Assembly (NCBI GenBank): GCA_964539025.1
Contig: CAZIFA010000004.1
Location: forward strand, 62,001 to 126,000
Reading direction: 5' to 3'
Source: Micavibrio_A sp964539025
GTDB taxonomy: Bacteria; Pseudomonadota; Alphaproteobacteria; Micavibrionales; Micavibrionaceae
Length of the DNA: 64,000 bases
The position numbers and the translations under genes are program-made. The stretch's first letter is position 1. Each line of letters starts with the position of its first letter. Positions 24,977 through 33,944 of the stretch are shown piece by piece. The notes beneath the pieces were generated by a model. The model had not been told where the DNA came from and did not search any database. It was given only the letters and a program-made list of their open reading frames with translations.

Positions 24977-26167
24977 CTAAGTCCGTGTCAGGAAACGGAT
25001 TTTTTCAATATACTGGTTATATATAGGGGGCTGGCCCGCCAAATTCACTATCTTTTTCGCTTCCTCCAGCCCTTTTTCTGGCCCAACGCCCGCGCCGCGG
25101 CGGCAGGCTTCGGCCCAATCCTTGACTTTCAAGGACCGCAGATAGCCGTTTTCCCCGTCTTCGAGCCATTCGGCAAAACAGGCTTCATCGGCGTTGGCAA
25201 TGACGGGCACGCCGCAGGCGATGGCTTCCATCATCGGCGTGCCAAACCCTTCGTCATAGGCGGGCAGCATATAAAGGTCCGAAGCCTTCATATATACGTG
25301 TGACTCCACATAATCGGTAATCAGATGCACGCGGGACTGCAGCCCGAGCGATGCAATACGGTCCCTGATGGACTGTAGATAGGCACGGTCGCGCTCGTAA
25401 AGCGGCCCCTGTTCTACCTTCGGCCCGGCGATAACGAGTTTGAACCGATCATCGAGCTGTTCAAGAACAGCAAGCAGGAATATCTGGTTTTTTTGCGGAA
25501 TGATTTTGGCTATGCTCGATAAAACAATGTCATCCGGTCCAAACGGCGTCAGGCGACAACGCAATTCCATTTTTTCAACCGGCGATACGGGGAAGAACAT
25601 TTCCTGATTGAACGGATTTGGTCGGTGCCATATCTGTGCGGCGTATCCGGCTTTCTCGCACCTTGCGCGAACATCGTTTCGCATGGTCACGATCACCGAA
25701 TTTTCCGGCGGACAGGTCTTCCAGAATAAAAAAAATCTCTGGCACGGTGACGCCTTGGCGGTGACGAGTTCTTGAAAGACGGGAATATTGTTCTGTTTTG
25801 CCCATAACAATGCCGCCGCTGTAACGCCAGATGTGCCTAGGATATGAACCATGTCGACTGACTTGAAATTCTTCAATGCCCGCAATGCAACGATATTGTC
25901 TGCGAAATACGCGATGATATCGAACAATCCGCGCGGGATGATGTTGAACGGAAATTTCCGTCGCCTGATCCATGACGGAACGACCCGTGTGACCTTTAAA
26001 CCTTCATGTTCATAGATTTTGTTTTCGGGATATTCAATACTGCCGCAAAGGACGCTGATATCCTTAGCAGCAATATCGTTGGCGATGGCTTTATAAAGGC
26101 GCGGGATTCGTACGCCAGGCCCGGAATATTCGGGCGGAAATTTACTGGCGACGATCAGGATTTTCAT
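24977..26167 (-). CDS. Glycosyltransferase family 4
   Basis: A 396-residue GT-B enzyme with N-terminal IVASKFPPEYSGPGVRI and C-terminal SIAKIIPQKNQIFLLAVLEQ, then LPAYDEGFGTPMMEAIACGVPVIA, with the EX7E motif of GT4. It overlaps pseI as ATGA. Position in the operon makes it a candidate for assembling the glycan that carries pseudaminic acid, although nonulosonate transfer itself usually uses other families. Confidence 0.88.
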   Translation of the reverse strand: MKILIVASKFPPEYSGPGVRIPRLYKAIANDIAAKDISVLCGSIEYPENKIYEHEGLKVTRVVPSWIRRRKFPFNIIPRGLFDIIAYFADNIVALRALKNFKSVDMVHILGTSGVTAAALLWAKQNNIPVFQELVTAKASPCQRFFLFWKTCPPENSVIVTMRNDVRARCEKAGYAAQIWHRPNPFNQEMFFPVSPVEKMELRCRLTPFGPDDIVLSSIAKIIPQKNQIFLLAVLEQLDDRFKLVIAGPKVEQGPLYERDRAYLQSIRDRIASLGLQSRVHLITDYVESHVYMKASDLYMLPAYDEGFGTPMMEAIACGVPVIANADEACFAEWLEDGENGYLRSLKVKDWAEACRRGAGVGPEKGLEEAKKIVNLAGQPPIYNQYIEKIRFLTRT

Positions 26168-27369
26168 GCGGCATGGGCTTTTTTGGCGGCCTTATCTTGC
26201 TGCAGGTCGATCATATCCCAAGTCAGCGCTTCACCCGTATTAATGTCACGGGTTGCAACCATGCCCTCAATCTGATCCGCAAAACGGATATGCAGGCCGC
26301 CAGCGGGGCGAATGGAATCGATATTTCCTGTACGCTTGACGGCATCAAAATGGAATCTATCTCCTTTTTTAATGTCTGCCACCACCCATAAAGAAGGGCG
26401 AACGTTGCGGCTGCTGAGTTCTTTTTGGGTCGGTTCGAAACAGACGCGACCATGGGTTTTTTCGGCGGCGATGCGTTCTGCTTCAGTTTCGTATTCGATT
26501 TTGCCTGTCTTTTCGTACTGCCTGATCATGTCGATCATCTTTTTGAGTTCAGCAGGCTCGCGTGAGAACGGCCAGTCGAAACCGCCCTCGCCCTTATCGA
26601 ACAGTGATTTTGCATGTGCGCGATCAAGCATCAAATGCACCTCGATGATTTTCGCGCCGAATTTCTGCGCTTCCACCGGTGTGACGTGGGCGAGCGGCTG
26701 CGCATAATTGGCCGTGTCGGCAAAAAGCGTGTGGTCGGATAGGCCTGTGACGGCATCGAACACTTCACCGATAACGGGAATGGTTTTGAGGTTTGCCTCT
26801 TCGAAGGCGGCGGGATAACCGCTGTTGCAATGAAGAAGGGCAAGATCTTTCACTTTGTTGTCACGAAGAATACGAACCGCCTCTTCCATCTCCAAAAAGT
26901 CGGTCATGCCGTTGGACATGATAACGGGCAATCCGGATTTTGCCATATGCTCGATCAACTTTGTGTCCACGACTTCAAAGCTCGCGAGTTTCAAAACATC
27001 TACGCCCAGATCGACGAGGAAATCGACAGCGGTTTCGTCAAAGGGCGACGAGAAAAAGTCTACGCCGTTATCGTCCGCCACTTTTTTAAGATCGCGGCTC
27101 CATTCCCATGGCGTGTGTGCCTTCTCATACAGCTTATAAAGATCGAGATTTTCCCAGATCGTGCCTTTGGGCCTTGTTTTAAAATTTCGGCTGATCGTGT
27201 CTGCGGTGTAGGTTTGTAATTTTACGGCATTCGCGCCGGCTGCGGCGGCGGCCTCGATAATTTTACGCGCTTCATCGAAATTGCCTTCGTGGTTGCACGA
27301 TACTTCGGCAATGACATAGGTGGGTTGATTTGTCCCGATCGTTCTTTTGCCTATTTTCATCGTCCTCAT
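26164..27369 (-). CDS. pseI: Pseudaminic acid synthase (NeuB/PseI family)
   Basis: Condenses a 2,4-diacetamido-hexose with phosphoenolpyruvate to give the nine-carbon nonulosonate. Family features are VIAEVSCNHEGNFDEA, AVKLQTYTADT, FFSSPFDETAVDFL, LSDHTLFAD and, at the C-terminus, a SAF/antifreeze-like domain. At 401 residues it is longer than the usual 340-350, with extra residues after LSDHT. The first ATG (27369) is supported by AGGAG seven bases upstream. Sequence alone does not separate PseI from NeuB or LegI; the neighbouring pseB, pseC, pseF and pseG genes point to PseI. Confidence 0.88.
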   Translation of the reverse strand: MRTMKIGKRTIGTNQPTYVIAEVSCNHEGNFDEARKIIEAAAAAGANAVKLQTYTADTISRNFKTRPKGTIWENLDLYKLYEKAHTPWEWSRDLKKVADDNGVDFFSSPFDETAVDFLVDLGVDVLKLASFEVVDTKLIEHMAKSGLPVIMSNGMTDFLEMEEAVRILRDNKVKDLALLHCNSGYPAAFEEANLKTIPVIGEVFDAVTGLSDHTLFADTANYAQPLAHVTPVEAQKFGAKIIEVHLMLDRAHAKSLFDKGEGGFDWPFSREPAELKKMIDMIRQYEKTGKIEYETEAERIAAEKTHGRVCFEPTQKELSSRNVRPSLWVVADIKKGDRFHFDAVKRTGNIDSIRPAGGLHIRFADQIEGMVATRDINTGEALTWDMIDLQQDKAAKKAHAA

Positions 27370-27385
27370 CGTCTTACTCCTATCG

Positions 27386-28825
27386 TCATTGATGTTGCTG
27401 CTTTATGTACCAGTTTTGACCGTCCTGTGCAAACCCGGCGTTGCGGAAAAGCGTAAGAGAGGCCGTGTTTTCTGGGTAGATATAGGCCTTTAGCGACTTT
27501 TCGGGATGGTTTTGAATAAGAAGATTAAGCGCCCTTAACGCTATGCTTTTTCCTTGAAATGTCCGTCCGACAAGGATTGAAACTTCATAGCCTGCGTCTT
27601 GGGAAAGCGCATCCAGACGGACAAAACCGGCGGGCTCCGCGCCATCCAAAATAATATAACCGAAGGAACCCGTTTTCTTAAGAAAAGATCCCATCCAGTT
27701 TTCATGTTCCGCAGGTGTAGGCACAGCAGGATTGCGGGAATAACGGCGGGCATCCGGTTCGGTCTGCCATTGATACAGAATATCTGAATCTGCCTTTGTA
27801 AGCGGACGCAGGGAAATGTTCAGCATACTGTTAAGAATAGAGGCTATACGCCTAGTGCCCTGACCATCGCACAAGGATGCCGCCTTTTGAGACATGGCAA
27901 TTACTTCATGTGGATGATCCATCAGCCATTCGATGTTTTCAGCAATGGTGTTTGAAGACAGTTTCTCATGCGGGCCGAGATATTTTACCGCACCTGCCTT
28001 TGCGAGGTTTTTGGCTACGAATTTCTGATTGTCCGCAATTTCGATCAAAACCGTTGGAAGGCCTAGGCAACACCGCTCCCAGCTCGCCGTGCCACCCGCG
28101 CCGATGCACAGATCGGCCTGCGTCATCAACGTCGCCATATCGGCAACATTCTCAAGGAAGCGGATTTTATCCGCATGCGCCGCGCGGATTTTATCGGCCT
28201 GCGCATAAATAGCGGCATCACGGCGGATGATAACATCCACGGCGGGCATGGTTTTAAGCTGCGTAACGGCTTCGAGCGCCTTAAGTGTAACGCCGTCAGG
28301 GTCCGAACCGCTGATAAGAATTAAAATACGTTCGATTTTTCCCGCACGGGTTTTTCGGGCAATAAGTGCCGCATCCCGTGCTTGCGCAAATTGCGGACGG
28401 AGCAACGCGTATTGCGCCCCTGTGAAGATCATACAGCCCGGCGGTACAAGTGATTTATAATCCTGCGCTTCCCTGCCATGGGTTTGATCCATAAGCAGAT
28501 CGCAATCGTGCTGACGGTCTGTCATATCGTCTATGACGAAGATTTTTTTTACATGATGCCGCAATGATTGTTCATACGCGGCGTCGAATTGATACCCATC
28601 TACAATTAAAAGATCGACAACCGTCTGCGTCGTAATCTGTTCTGGTGCAATATGTTCATACTGCGCGGTCAGGATGGCGGGCACGGTTCGCGTCGTTTCA
28701 TCAGAGGAGGCAAAGACACAATTCCATCCGGCCTTGGCCAGCGTGTCGGCGAGCGTCAGGCAGCGTATGACATGGCCTGTGCCTATTGTGCTAGATGCCT
28801 CGCAACGAAAGAGCGCGCGTTTCAT
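27386..28825 (-). CDS. pseG: PseG hydrolase fused to a PseH-like GNAT acetyltransferase
   Basis: A 479-residue two-domain protein. Residues 1-335 match PseG, the UDP-2,4-diacetamido-trideoxy-altropyranose hydrolase: RCEASSTIGTGHVIRC near the N-terminus and IGAGGTASWERCCLGLPTVLI later. Residues 340-479 form a GNAT acetyltransferase domain (LRPLTKADSDILYQWQ, then VGRTFQGKSIALRAL), fitting PseH, which acetylates N4. The two steps are consecutive in the pathway and usually encoded by separate genes. The ATG at 28825 gives the family N-terminus. Confidence 0.9.
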   Translation of the reverse strand: MKRALFRCEASSTIGTGHVIRCLTLADTLAKAGWNCVFASSDETTRTVPAILTAQYEHIAPEQITTQTVVDLLIVDGYQFDAAYEQSLRHHVKKIFVIDDMTDRQHDCDLLMDQTHGREAQDYKSLVPPGCMIFTGAQYALLRPQFAQARDAALIARKTRAGKIERILILISGSDPDGVTLKALEAVTQLKTMPAVDVIIRRDAAIYAQADKIRAAHADKIRFLENVADMATLMTQADLCIGAGGTASWERCCLGLPTVLIEIADNQKFVAKNLAKAGAVKYLGPHEKLSSNTIAENIEWLMDHPHEVIAMSQKAASLCDGQGTRRIASILNSMLNISLRPLTKADSDILYQWQTEPDARRYSRNPAVPTPAEHENWMGSFLKKTGSFGYIILDGAEPAGFVRLDALSQDAGYEVSILVGRTFQGKSIALRALNLLIQNHPEKSLKAYIYPENTASLTLFRNAGFAQDGQNWYIKQQHQ

Positions 28826-28829
28826 GGGA

Positions 28830-29624
28830 TTATGCCGCCGCTTCTTGCGATGACTGGAATTTGCGCATCTGTGTAACAGGGATGCCACGCTTGGCCAGAT
28901 ATTCCTTGGCTTCGAGCGGCGTTTGCTGGGTGAAATGAAATATGCTGGCGGCGGACGCTGCCTGTGCGCCGCCTGTGTGAATGGCTTGATAGATGTCCTC
29001 ATACGATCCCGCGCCGCCCGACGCGATCACCGGGATTTTTACGGCCTGCGACACCATTTTGATAAGTTTTAGGTCATATCCACTCATCGTACCATCGCGT
29101 TCAATGGAAGAAATTAGAATTTCTCCTGCGCCTCTTTCTTCCATCGTCTTGGCCCATGTGACGGGATCGACCGATTGTTTCTTGCGCGATGAATTAGAAT
29201 AACAACTATACGAACCATCCGCCTCTTTGCGCGCGTCTATGCCGACGACAACGCATTGTACGCCGTATTTTTCTGCGATCTGCGTGACAAGGCCGGGATT
29301 GGCATAGCATTCTGAATTGACCGCGACTTTATCGGCCCCGGCGCGAAGAAGGTTTGTTGCGTCATCGATGCTGCGTACACCGCCGCCGACGGTGAGAGGA
29401 ACAAAACACTCGCACGCGAAGTTGGAAATTTCTGCGATATCAGGCCCCCTGCCCGCGTTCGTTGCGCTGATGTCGAGAACGATTAATTCATCCACCTGAC
29501 GGCGGTTGTATACTTTTATGGACGGCAGCACAGTGCCGACGCGTCGCCAGCTATCGTACCCTACGCCTTTGACAAGGCCGACATCTTTCATTAGCAGCGT
29601 TGGAATGATGCGGGTTTTAAGCAT
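28830..29624 (-). CDS. hisF: HisF paralogue in the acetamidino-sugar module
   Basis: A 264-residue TIM-barrel protein of the HisF family (IIPTLLMKD, VPLTVGGGVRSIDDA, VNSECYANPGLV, ISSIERDGTMSGYD, VIASGGAGS). HisF normally forms the cyclase half of imidazole glycerol phosphate synthase. Here it sits with HisH and a PseA/WbpG-like amidotransferase and no other histidine genes. In Pseudomonas and Campylobacter such trios add an acetamidino group to nonulosonate or mannuronate sugars. It lies one base from hisH and four bases before pseG. Confidence 0.9.
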   Translation of the reverse strand: MLKTRIIPTLLMKDVGLVKGVGYDSWRRVGTVLPSIKVYNRRQVDELIVLDISATNAGRGPDIAEISNFACECFVPLTVGGGVRSIDDATNLLRAGADKVAVNSECYANPGLVTQIAEKYGVQCVVVGIDARKEADGSYSCYSNSSRKKQSVDPVTWAKTMEERGAGEILISSIERDGTMSGYDLKLIKMVSQAVKIPVIASGGAGSYEDIYQAIHTGGAQAASAASIFHFTQQTPLEAKEYLAKRGIPVTQMRKFQSSQEAAA

Positions 29625-29625
29625 G

Positions 29626-30246
29626 TCAATGAACCGATAAGAAATTGCGGATCAACTGGAACCCGGAAATGCTCGATTTTTCCGGGTGGAATTGTGTGCC
29701 CCAGACATTGTCCTTGCGCACGATTGAGGCGAAATCGTCGCCATAAGGCGTTCTTGCCAGAACATGATTGTCGCTTCCGGCGTTGAAATAATAACTATGC
29801 ACGAAATAAAAATCCGTACCGTTGTCGATGCCGTTTAATAGAACATCGTCTTTCTTGTCGGATATCTCGTTCCACCCGACATGCGGTACGCGAAGTTCAT
29901 CTTTTTTCTGCCGCGTTGAAAAATGCTGAATCTTCCCGGCAATCAGGCCAAGCCCTTTGGTACTACCGTGTTCTTCGCCTTCATCCGCCAGCAATTGCAT
30001 GCCAAGACAAATACCAAGCATCGGCATACCCTTTTCGACGGAACTTTTAATGGAATCAAACCATCCGGATGCACGGATATTGTTCATCGCCATGGCGAAG
30101 GAACCGACGCCGGGAAGAACGATTTTGGATGCGCGGGAAACTGATTTCGGATCGTCACTGATAATGACATCGGCACCGCATTCTTCAAACGCCCGTTTGA
30201 CGGATGCCAGATTGCCCATGCCGTAATCGATGACGAGTATGCTCAT
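29626..30246 (-). CDS. hisH: HisH paralogue (class I glutamine amidotransferase)
   Basis: A 206-residue glutaminase that releases ammonia for its HisF partner. The catalytic Cys is in MLGICLGMQLLADEGEEHG, and the His/Glu pair is in WGTQFHPEKS near the C-terminus. The N-terminus (VIDYGMGNLASVKRAFEE) is canonical HisH. It overlaps the PseA-like gene as ATGA and ends one base from hisF. Together the pair would deliver ammonia, probably channelled to the amidotransferase reaction on the sugar. Confidence 0.92.
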   Translation of the reverse strand: MSILVIDYGMGNLASVKRAFEECGADVIISDDPKSVSRASKIVLPGVGSFAMAMNNIRASGWFDSIKSSVEKGMPMLGICLGMQLLADEGEEHGSTKGLGLIAGKIQHFSTRQKKDELRVPHVGWNEISDKKDDVLLNGIDNGTDFYFVHSYYFNAGSDNHVLARTPYGDDFASIVRKDNVWGTQFHPEKSSISGFQLIRNFLSVH

Positions 30247-31424
30247 GCGGCCTTGCTGGTCCAGCTCTTGTAATCGTCCGGCGACGGGTTGTGTTGTTTG
30301 ACCAGATTACCGTTTTTGTCTTTGACGAATTTTCCGTTAGAATCCATGGCAAAAATTTTACGGTTGGTGAAACGGTCGCAGATTTTATCGAATTCTTCCA
30401 CGCTCATATCTATTTTGGCGAGGATGTCTTTCAACGGTTTTCCAAGGCAGGTCCATGGATAGGCGCCATCGTGTTTTTTCACGAGTTCGATGGCATCGTC
30501 GCGCGTGATGCGGCCGCGTCGAACATGGAGGCAGGAAATATCAGTGGCGCGGCCAAAACCGAATTTCAGATATTTGAAATAGTCGTGGATTCCGGTCTGG
30601 TGATTGTCCAGATTTTCGTAGTTGACGATGGAACCTTCGACCGTGGTGTTGAGCGTTTCAAACCCGTGGGCTTGCGCGAGCAGCGCGTTGCTGTAACCGT
30701 CCCATGGCAAATAGTGGCCGAGAAACATGCCCGTAACACCAACACGCTTAAGGTCTTCGTCGCTCGGATATTGATAGGGAATGAGGTGTTTTGCCTCGAT
30801 GCCGTCTTGTCCGATCAAATCGGTGACGCGCATTCCGAGCAGTCCGCCGAATTCTTCAAGCCAGCGGCGGGTCAGGACATTGTCTTTGGCAGCAGCAGCG
30901 GGGCCGCCATATTCATTTTGTGAGTTTTCACCCCAGACGATCAGCGGAACGTTGTATTGAACGGCGGCGCGGACGGGAATGGTGAAAATGCCTACATGTT
31001 CAGGCCACGAAATATCGCCGACATCTGACAGGCCGATACGGTTGAGTTTGGCGCGGACTTTTTTGTTCGGGGAAAATTCAATGTAATCGACACCGAAAGA
31101 TTTGATGTTTTCGATGTTGCGGCGGCCGATATCGGCAAGATCGCAGGTCGTTGAGGTGACGCAGAGCGGGTTAAGTCCGAGTTGCAGGATTTTTAGAACT
31201 TGAAACGTGCTGTCCTTGCCGCCGCTGACCGGGACGATGCAATCCCATTTCGATCCGTCTTTGCTTTTGTAACGCGCGACGAGTTCGAGGAGTTCTTTAT
31301 GGCGGGCGTCCCAATTGACGTCCTTGCGATTCATGAAAGCCTGACAGGCCGTGCAGACGCCCTTCTCGTTAAAGGCGAGATCGGGTTTTGTGTCGGGCAT
31401 GATGCAATTGGTGCAGAACTTCAT
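30243..31424 (-). CDS. pseA: N-acetyl sugar amidotransferase (PseA/WbpG/WbuX type)
   Basis: A 393-residue ATP-dependent enzyme of the adenine-nucleotide alpha-hydrolase fold. The N-terminal CTNCIMPDT...CTACQAF Cys pairs are a typical zinc site. The PP-loop is VPVSGGKDSTF. It converts a sugar N-acetyl group into acetamidino using ammonia from HisH/HisF. Start is the ATG at 31424; an upstream TTG is not needed. The name pseA assumes a pseudaminic acid substrate, as the operon suggests; wbpG is the Pseudomonas counterpart. Confidence 0.88.
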   Translation of the reverse strand: MKFCTNCIMPDTKPDLAFNEKGVCTACQAFMNRKDVNWDARHKELLELVARYKSKDGSKWDCIVPVSGGKDSTFQVLKILQLGLNPLCVTSTTCDLADIGRRNIENIKSFGVDYIEFSPNKKVRAKLNRIGLSDVGDISWPEHVGIFTIPVRAAVQYNVPLIVWGENSQNEYGGPAAAAKDNVLTRRWLEEFGGLLGMRVTDLIGQDGIEAKHLIPYQYPSDEDLKRVGVTGMFLGHYLPWDGYSNALLAQAHGFETLNTTVEGSIVNYENLDNHQTGIHDYFKYLKFGFGRATDISCLHVRRGRITRDDAIELVKKHDGAYPWTCLGKPLKDILAKIDMSVEEFDKICDRFTNRKIFAMDSNGKFVKDKNGNLVKQHNPSPDDYKSWTSKAA

Positions 31425-31429
31425 CGAAG

Positions 31430-32062
31430 TCAGCCTTTCTTTTCCATCAGGAACCACGTGATATCATCCATGGGGTAATTCGGATCGCGGCGGTAAGCAA
31501 AACCGTAATCGATCAATTCCAGGTCCTTGTACGTGTCCATCATTTCGCCCGCGAAATCACGTTTGAACAGGCGATCCTGATGATTGCGGTACGGAACGGT
31601 CACCGGCGCTGGGTTGTAATATTCGCAAACCATCACGTATTTGCGGCTGCCTTTGTATAGGTTTTCATACGCTTTGGGCAGGACGTCTGGGTTGAGGTGG
31701 ATTAAAACGCCGGACGTAAAAGTAAAATCGGCTTCGTTCGAAAAGTTCTGACTGGTGAAAGATCCTTCCGTCGCGCTGTTCATCCATGGATAGGATTTGA
31801 GCGTCTTGACGGCAGTCGGGTTGATTTCGACAGCCTTGATCTCCGCCTTGGGCAATAATTGGTGGATCGCGTAAAGGTTCGAGCCGATATTGGCGCCAAA
31901 CTCCAGAACGCTGTTCACATTCGTCGTGCGGGCGAGAATTTTGGAGAACAGCGACAAACGCGCAGGTGCCATGTCTTCAAGCCTGTTACGGCCGATATAT
32001 TCTGTTCCGAAATCGCCCGCCCAGAATTCCTCCTGCGGGGTTTTATAATCGGCTTTGGCCAT
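31430..32062 (-). CDS. Pseudaminic acid biosynthesis-associated methylase (TIGR03587-like)
   Basis: A 210-residue SAM methyltransferase whose N-terminus TPQEEFWAGDFGTEYIGRN is characteristic of the methylase found in Pse clusters. The SAM site is VLEFGANIGSNLYAI. The ATG at 32062 has AGGAG eight bases upstream, which rules out the longer frame. The exact methyl acceptor is not established. It lies between pseF and pseA with short gaps (37 bases upstream, 5 downstream). Confidence 0.85.
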   Translation of the reverse strand: MAKADYKTPQEEFWAGDFGTEYIGRNRLEDMAPARLSLFSKILARTTNVNSVLEFGANIGSNLYAIHQLLPKAEIKAVEINPTAVKTLKSYPWMNSATEGSFTSQNFSNEADFTFTSGVLIHLNPDVLPKAYENLYKGSRKYVMVCEYYNPAPVTVPYRNHQDRLFKRDFAGEMMDTYKDLELIDYGFAYRRDPNYPMDDITWFLMEKKG

Positions 32063-32099
32063 AGGGTCGTCTCCTCTTTTCATATTCGCGGGCATACTA

Positions 32100-32789
32100 C
32101 TATGTTCGGCTTTTGTATTCCATCATAAAATCCAGCATTTTATAGTCTTCGTGCGTGTCCACATCGACCGCGCGCTCGAAAGGAATTTCATAGGAAGCGA
32201 GCTTTTCCGGATAGTAATTCGGACTAGCCAGAAATGGCGCTGTGCGCATGAAATACAACGTGCCGTTGCTTGCCACGTAATGCGGATAGGTCTGCGATTG
32301 CTTCTTGCACCAATCCGGATAAACCATTTTAAGGAAGCCGTTCGGCCCCTCTTCCAACGATTTGAATGGATGGATCGGATAGGCGCTGACCCCCATCACC
32401 ACATCGGCGTTTTTATCTTTGAGGGCTTTGTACGCGCCTTGCAGATCTTCGGGAAGCAGCAGCGCCGCGGTCGGATAAATCGCGCAGAACGCATCCGGAG
32501 AAGCGCCTTCACCACGCAGAGTATCTAGAACATGGCGATAAGCATCGTGTTCATGTGCGCTATCGGTAGAAAATTCCGCCGGACGTTTGATAGCGCGAGC
32601 GCCTTCTTTTTCCGAGATTTTAATGATTTCATCATCGTCGGTCGATACGATGACGGAATCAAAAATTCCGCTTTTAAGGACGGTTTCGATCGTCCACGCA
32701 ATCATAGGCCTGCCATTCACGGGAAGGATATTTTTCCGTGGAAGACGTTTTGAACCGCCGCGCGCTGGAATAATCGCGATCACGCCCAT
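32100..32789 (-). CDS. pseF: Pseudaminic acid cytidylyltransferase
   Basis: Activates pseudaminic acid to CMP-Pse for transfer. A 229-residue enzyme of the CMP-sialate synthetase type: the nucleotide loop IPARGGSKRLPRKN is at the N-terminus, followed by VIVSTDDDEI, FSTDSAHEHDAYRHV, the substrate stretch YPTAALL and the C-terminal AVDVDTHEDYKML. The length and the IYPTAALL stretch favour PseF over NeuA. It begins nine bases after the pseC stop. Confidence 0.92.
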   Translation of the reverse strand: MGVIAIIPARGGSKRLPRKNILPVNGRPMIAWTIETVLKSGIFDSVIVSTDDDEIIKISEKEGARAIKRPAEFSTDSAHEHDAYRHVLDTLRGEGASPDAFCAIYPTAALLLPEDLQGAYKALKDKNADVVMGVSAYPIHPFKSLEEGPNGFLKMVYPDWCKKQSQTYPHYVASNGTLYFMRTAPFLASPNYYPEKLASYEIPFERAVDVDTHEDYKMLDFMMEYKSRT

Positions 32790-32798
32790 GCCGCCACC

Positions 32799-33938
32799 CT
32801 ATTGCAGGATCGAATGCAGCGTTTGCGCGACATATTCGACTTCCTTGTCTGTTAAGGATGGGTATAGCGGTAGCGATAAAGTGCCCTCGTAAAATTTCTC
32901 CGCGCCGGGCAGGCTCTGTTTGCCGTAGAGGTTGGTGTAATAAGGTTGCGTGTGGACGGGAATATAATGAACTTGCGTTCCGACACCCTTCCCCAGCAAT
33001 TTGTTCATCAGCGTCGTGCGGTCCATGCCGATAGATTGGAAATCGACGGAGATTTGATAGAGATGCCATGCGGGATTGCAATTGGCTGTCTGTACCGGCG
33101 TGCGGATAACATTCGATAACGGTTTGAGAAGATTATTATAGAGCGCAACAATCTCGCGGCGGCGCTTGACGAACGTATCAAGCTTTTTCATTTGTGATAC
33201 GCCGAGCGCACATTGAATGTCTGTTGCGCGGTAATTATAACCCATTTCTACCATGTCATACGCCCACGGGCCAATATCGGGACGCTTGACCATGCCGTGG
33301 CTGCGTAGCTCGCGCAACTTTTTGGCGTAGGCGGGATTGTTGGTGGTAATCGCCCCGCCTTCGCCCATCGCGACTGTTTTGACGGAATGGAACGAAAAAA
33401 CATTCATGTCTTCGTATTTACAAGAACCGACAGGTGCGCCGTCATAGCCGGCCCCGACCGCGTGCGCGGAATCCGCAACGATCTTTATGCCTTCGCGGTC
33501 TGCAATCTTTTTGATTTCTTTTAAATCGACGCACTGTCCGGCCATATGAACCGGGAACACAGCGCGCGGTTTTGTTTTACAACGCGCAAGCGCTTCTTCG
33601 AAATGTGAGGGATCCATCAACGCCGTGTCCGGGTTGACATCGGCAAACACGACATCGCCGCCCGCGTAACGGATGGCATTGGCCGTGGCTAAAAATGTGA
33701 GCGTTGGTATGATAGCAACATCGCCCGGCCCGATGCCTAACGTTTCGGTGGCCAGATGCAACCCTGTCGTGGCGTTGGAACAAACGATGGCTTCTTTAGC
33801 CCCGGTGACGGCACATAAAGATGCTTCAAACTCTGCGATTTTTGGTCCGGTGGTTAGGAAGTCGCTGCGCAATGTTTCGACCACTGCGGCAATGTCATCG
33901 TCATCTATGCACTGGCGGCCATAAGGCAGGACTTTCAT
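32799..33938 (-). CDS. pseC: UDP-4-amino-4,6-dideoxy-N-acetyl-altrosamine transaminase
   Basis: PLP-dependent aminotransferase of the DegT/DnrJ/EryC1 family, 379 residues. It transfers an amino group to C4 of the PseB product. Features are GRQCIDDDDIAAVV, DFLTTGPKIAEFE, SNATTGLHLA, ADSAHAVGA and the PLP-binding Lys in FSFHSVKTVAMGEGG. It is the second gene of the operon, six bases after pseB. Confidence 0.94.
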   Translation of the reverse strand: MKVLPYGRQCIDDDDIAAVVETLRSDFLTTGPKIAEFEASLCAVTGAKEAIVCSNATTGLHLATETLGIGPGDVAIIPTLTFLATANAIRYAGGDVVFADVNPDTALMDPSHFEEALARCKTKPRAVFPVHMAGQCVDLKEIKKIADREGIKIVADSAHAVGAGYDGAPVGSCKYEDMNVFSFHSVKTVAMGEGGAITTNNPAYAKKLRELRSHGMVKRPDIGPWAYDMVEMGYNYRATDIQCALGVSQMKKLDTFVKRRREIVALYNNLLKPLSNVIRTPVQTANCNPAWHLYQISVDFQSIGMDRTTLMNKLLGKGVGTQVHYIPVHTQPYYTNLYGKQSLPGAEKFYEGTLSLPLYPSLTDKEVEYVAQTLHSILQ

Positions 33939-33944
33939 GTTTGC

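Noticed and set aside
26164..27369. NeuB-family synthase read as evidence for sialic acid
   Set aside because: The neighbouring pseB, pseC, pseF and pseG genes define the pseudaminic acid route instead; no NeuC-like epimerase is present.
28830..30246. HisF and HisH read as histidine biosynthesis genes
   Set aside because: No other his genes are present and both sit with a PseA/WbpG-like enzyme in a nonulosonate operon, where paralogues of this kind act in acetamidino formation.
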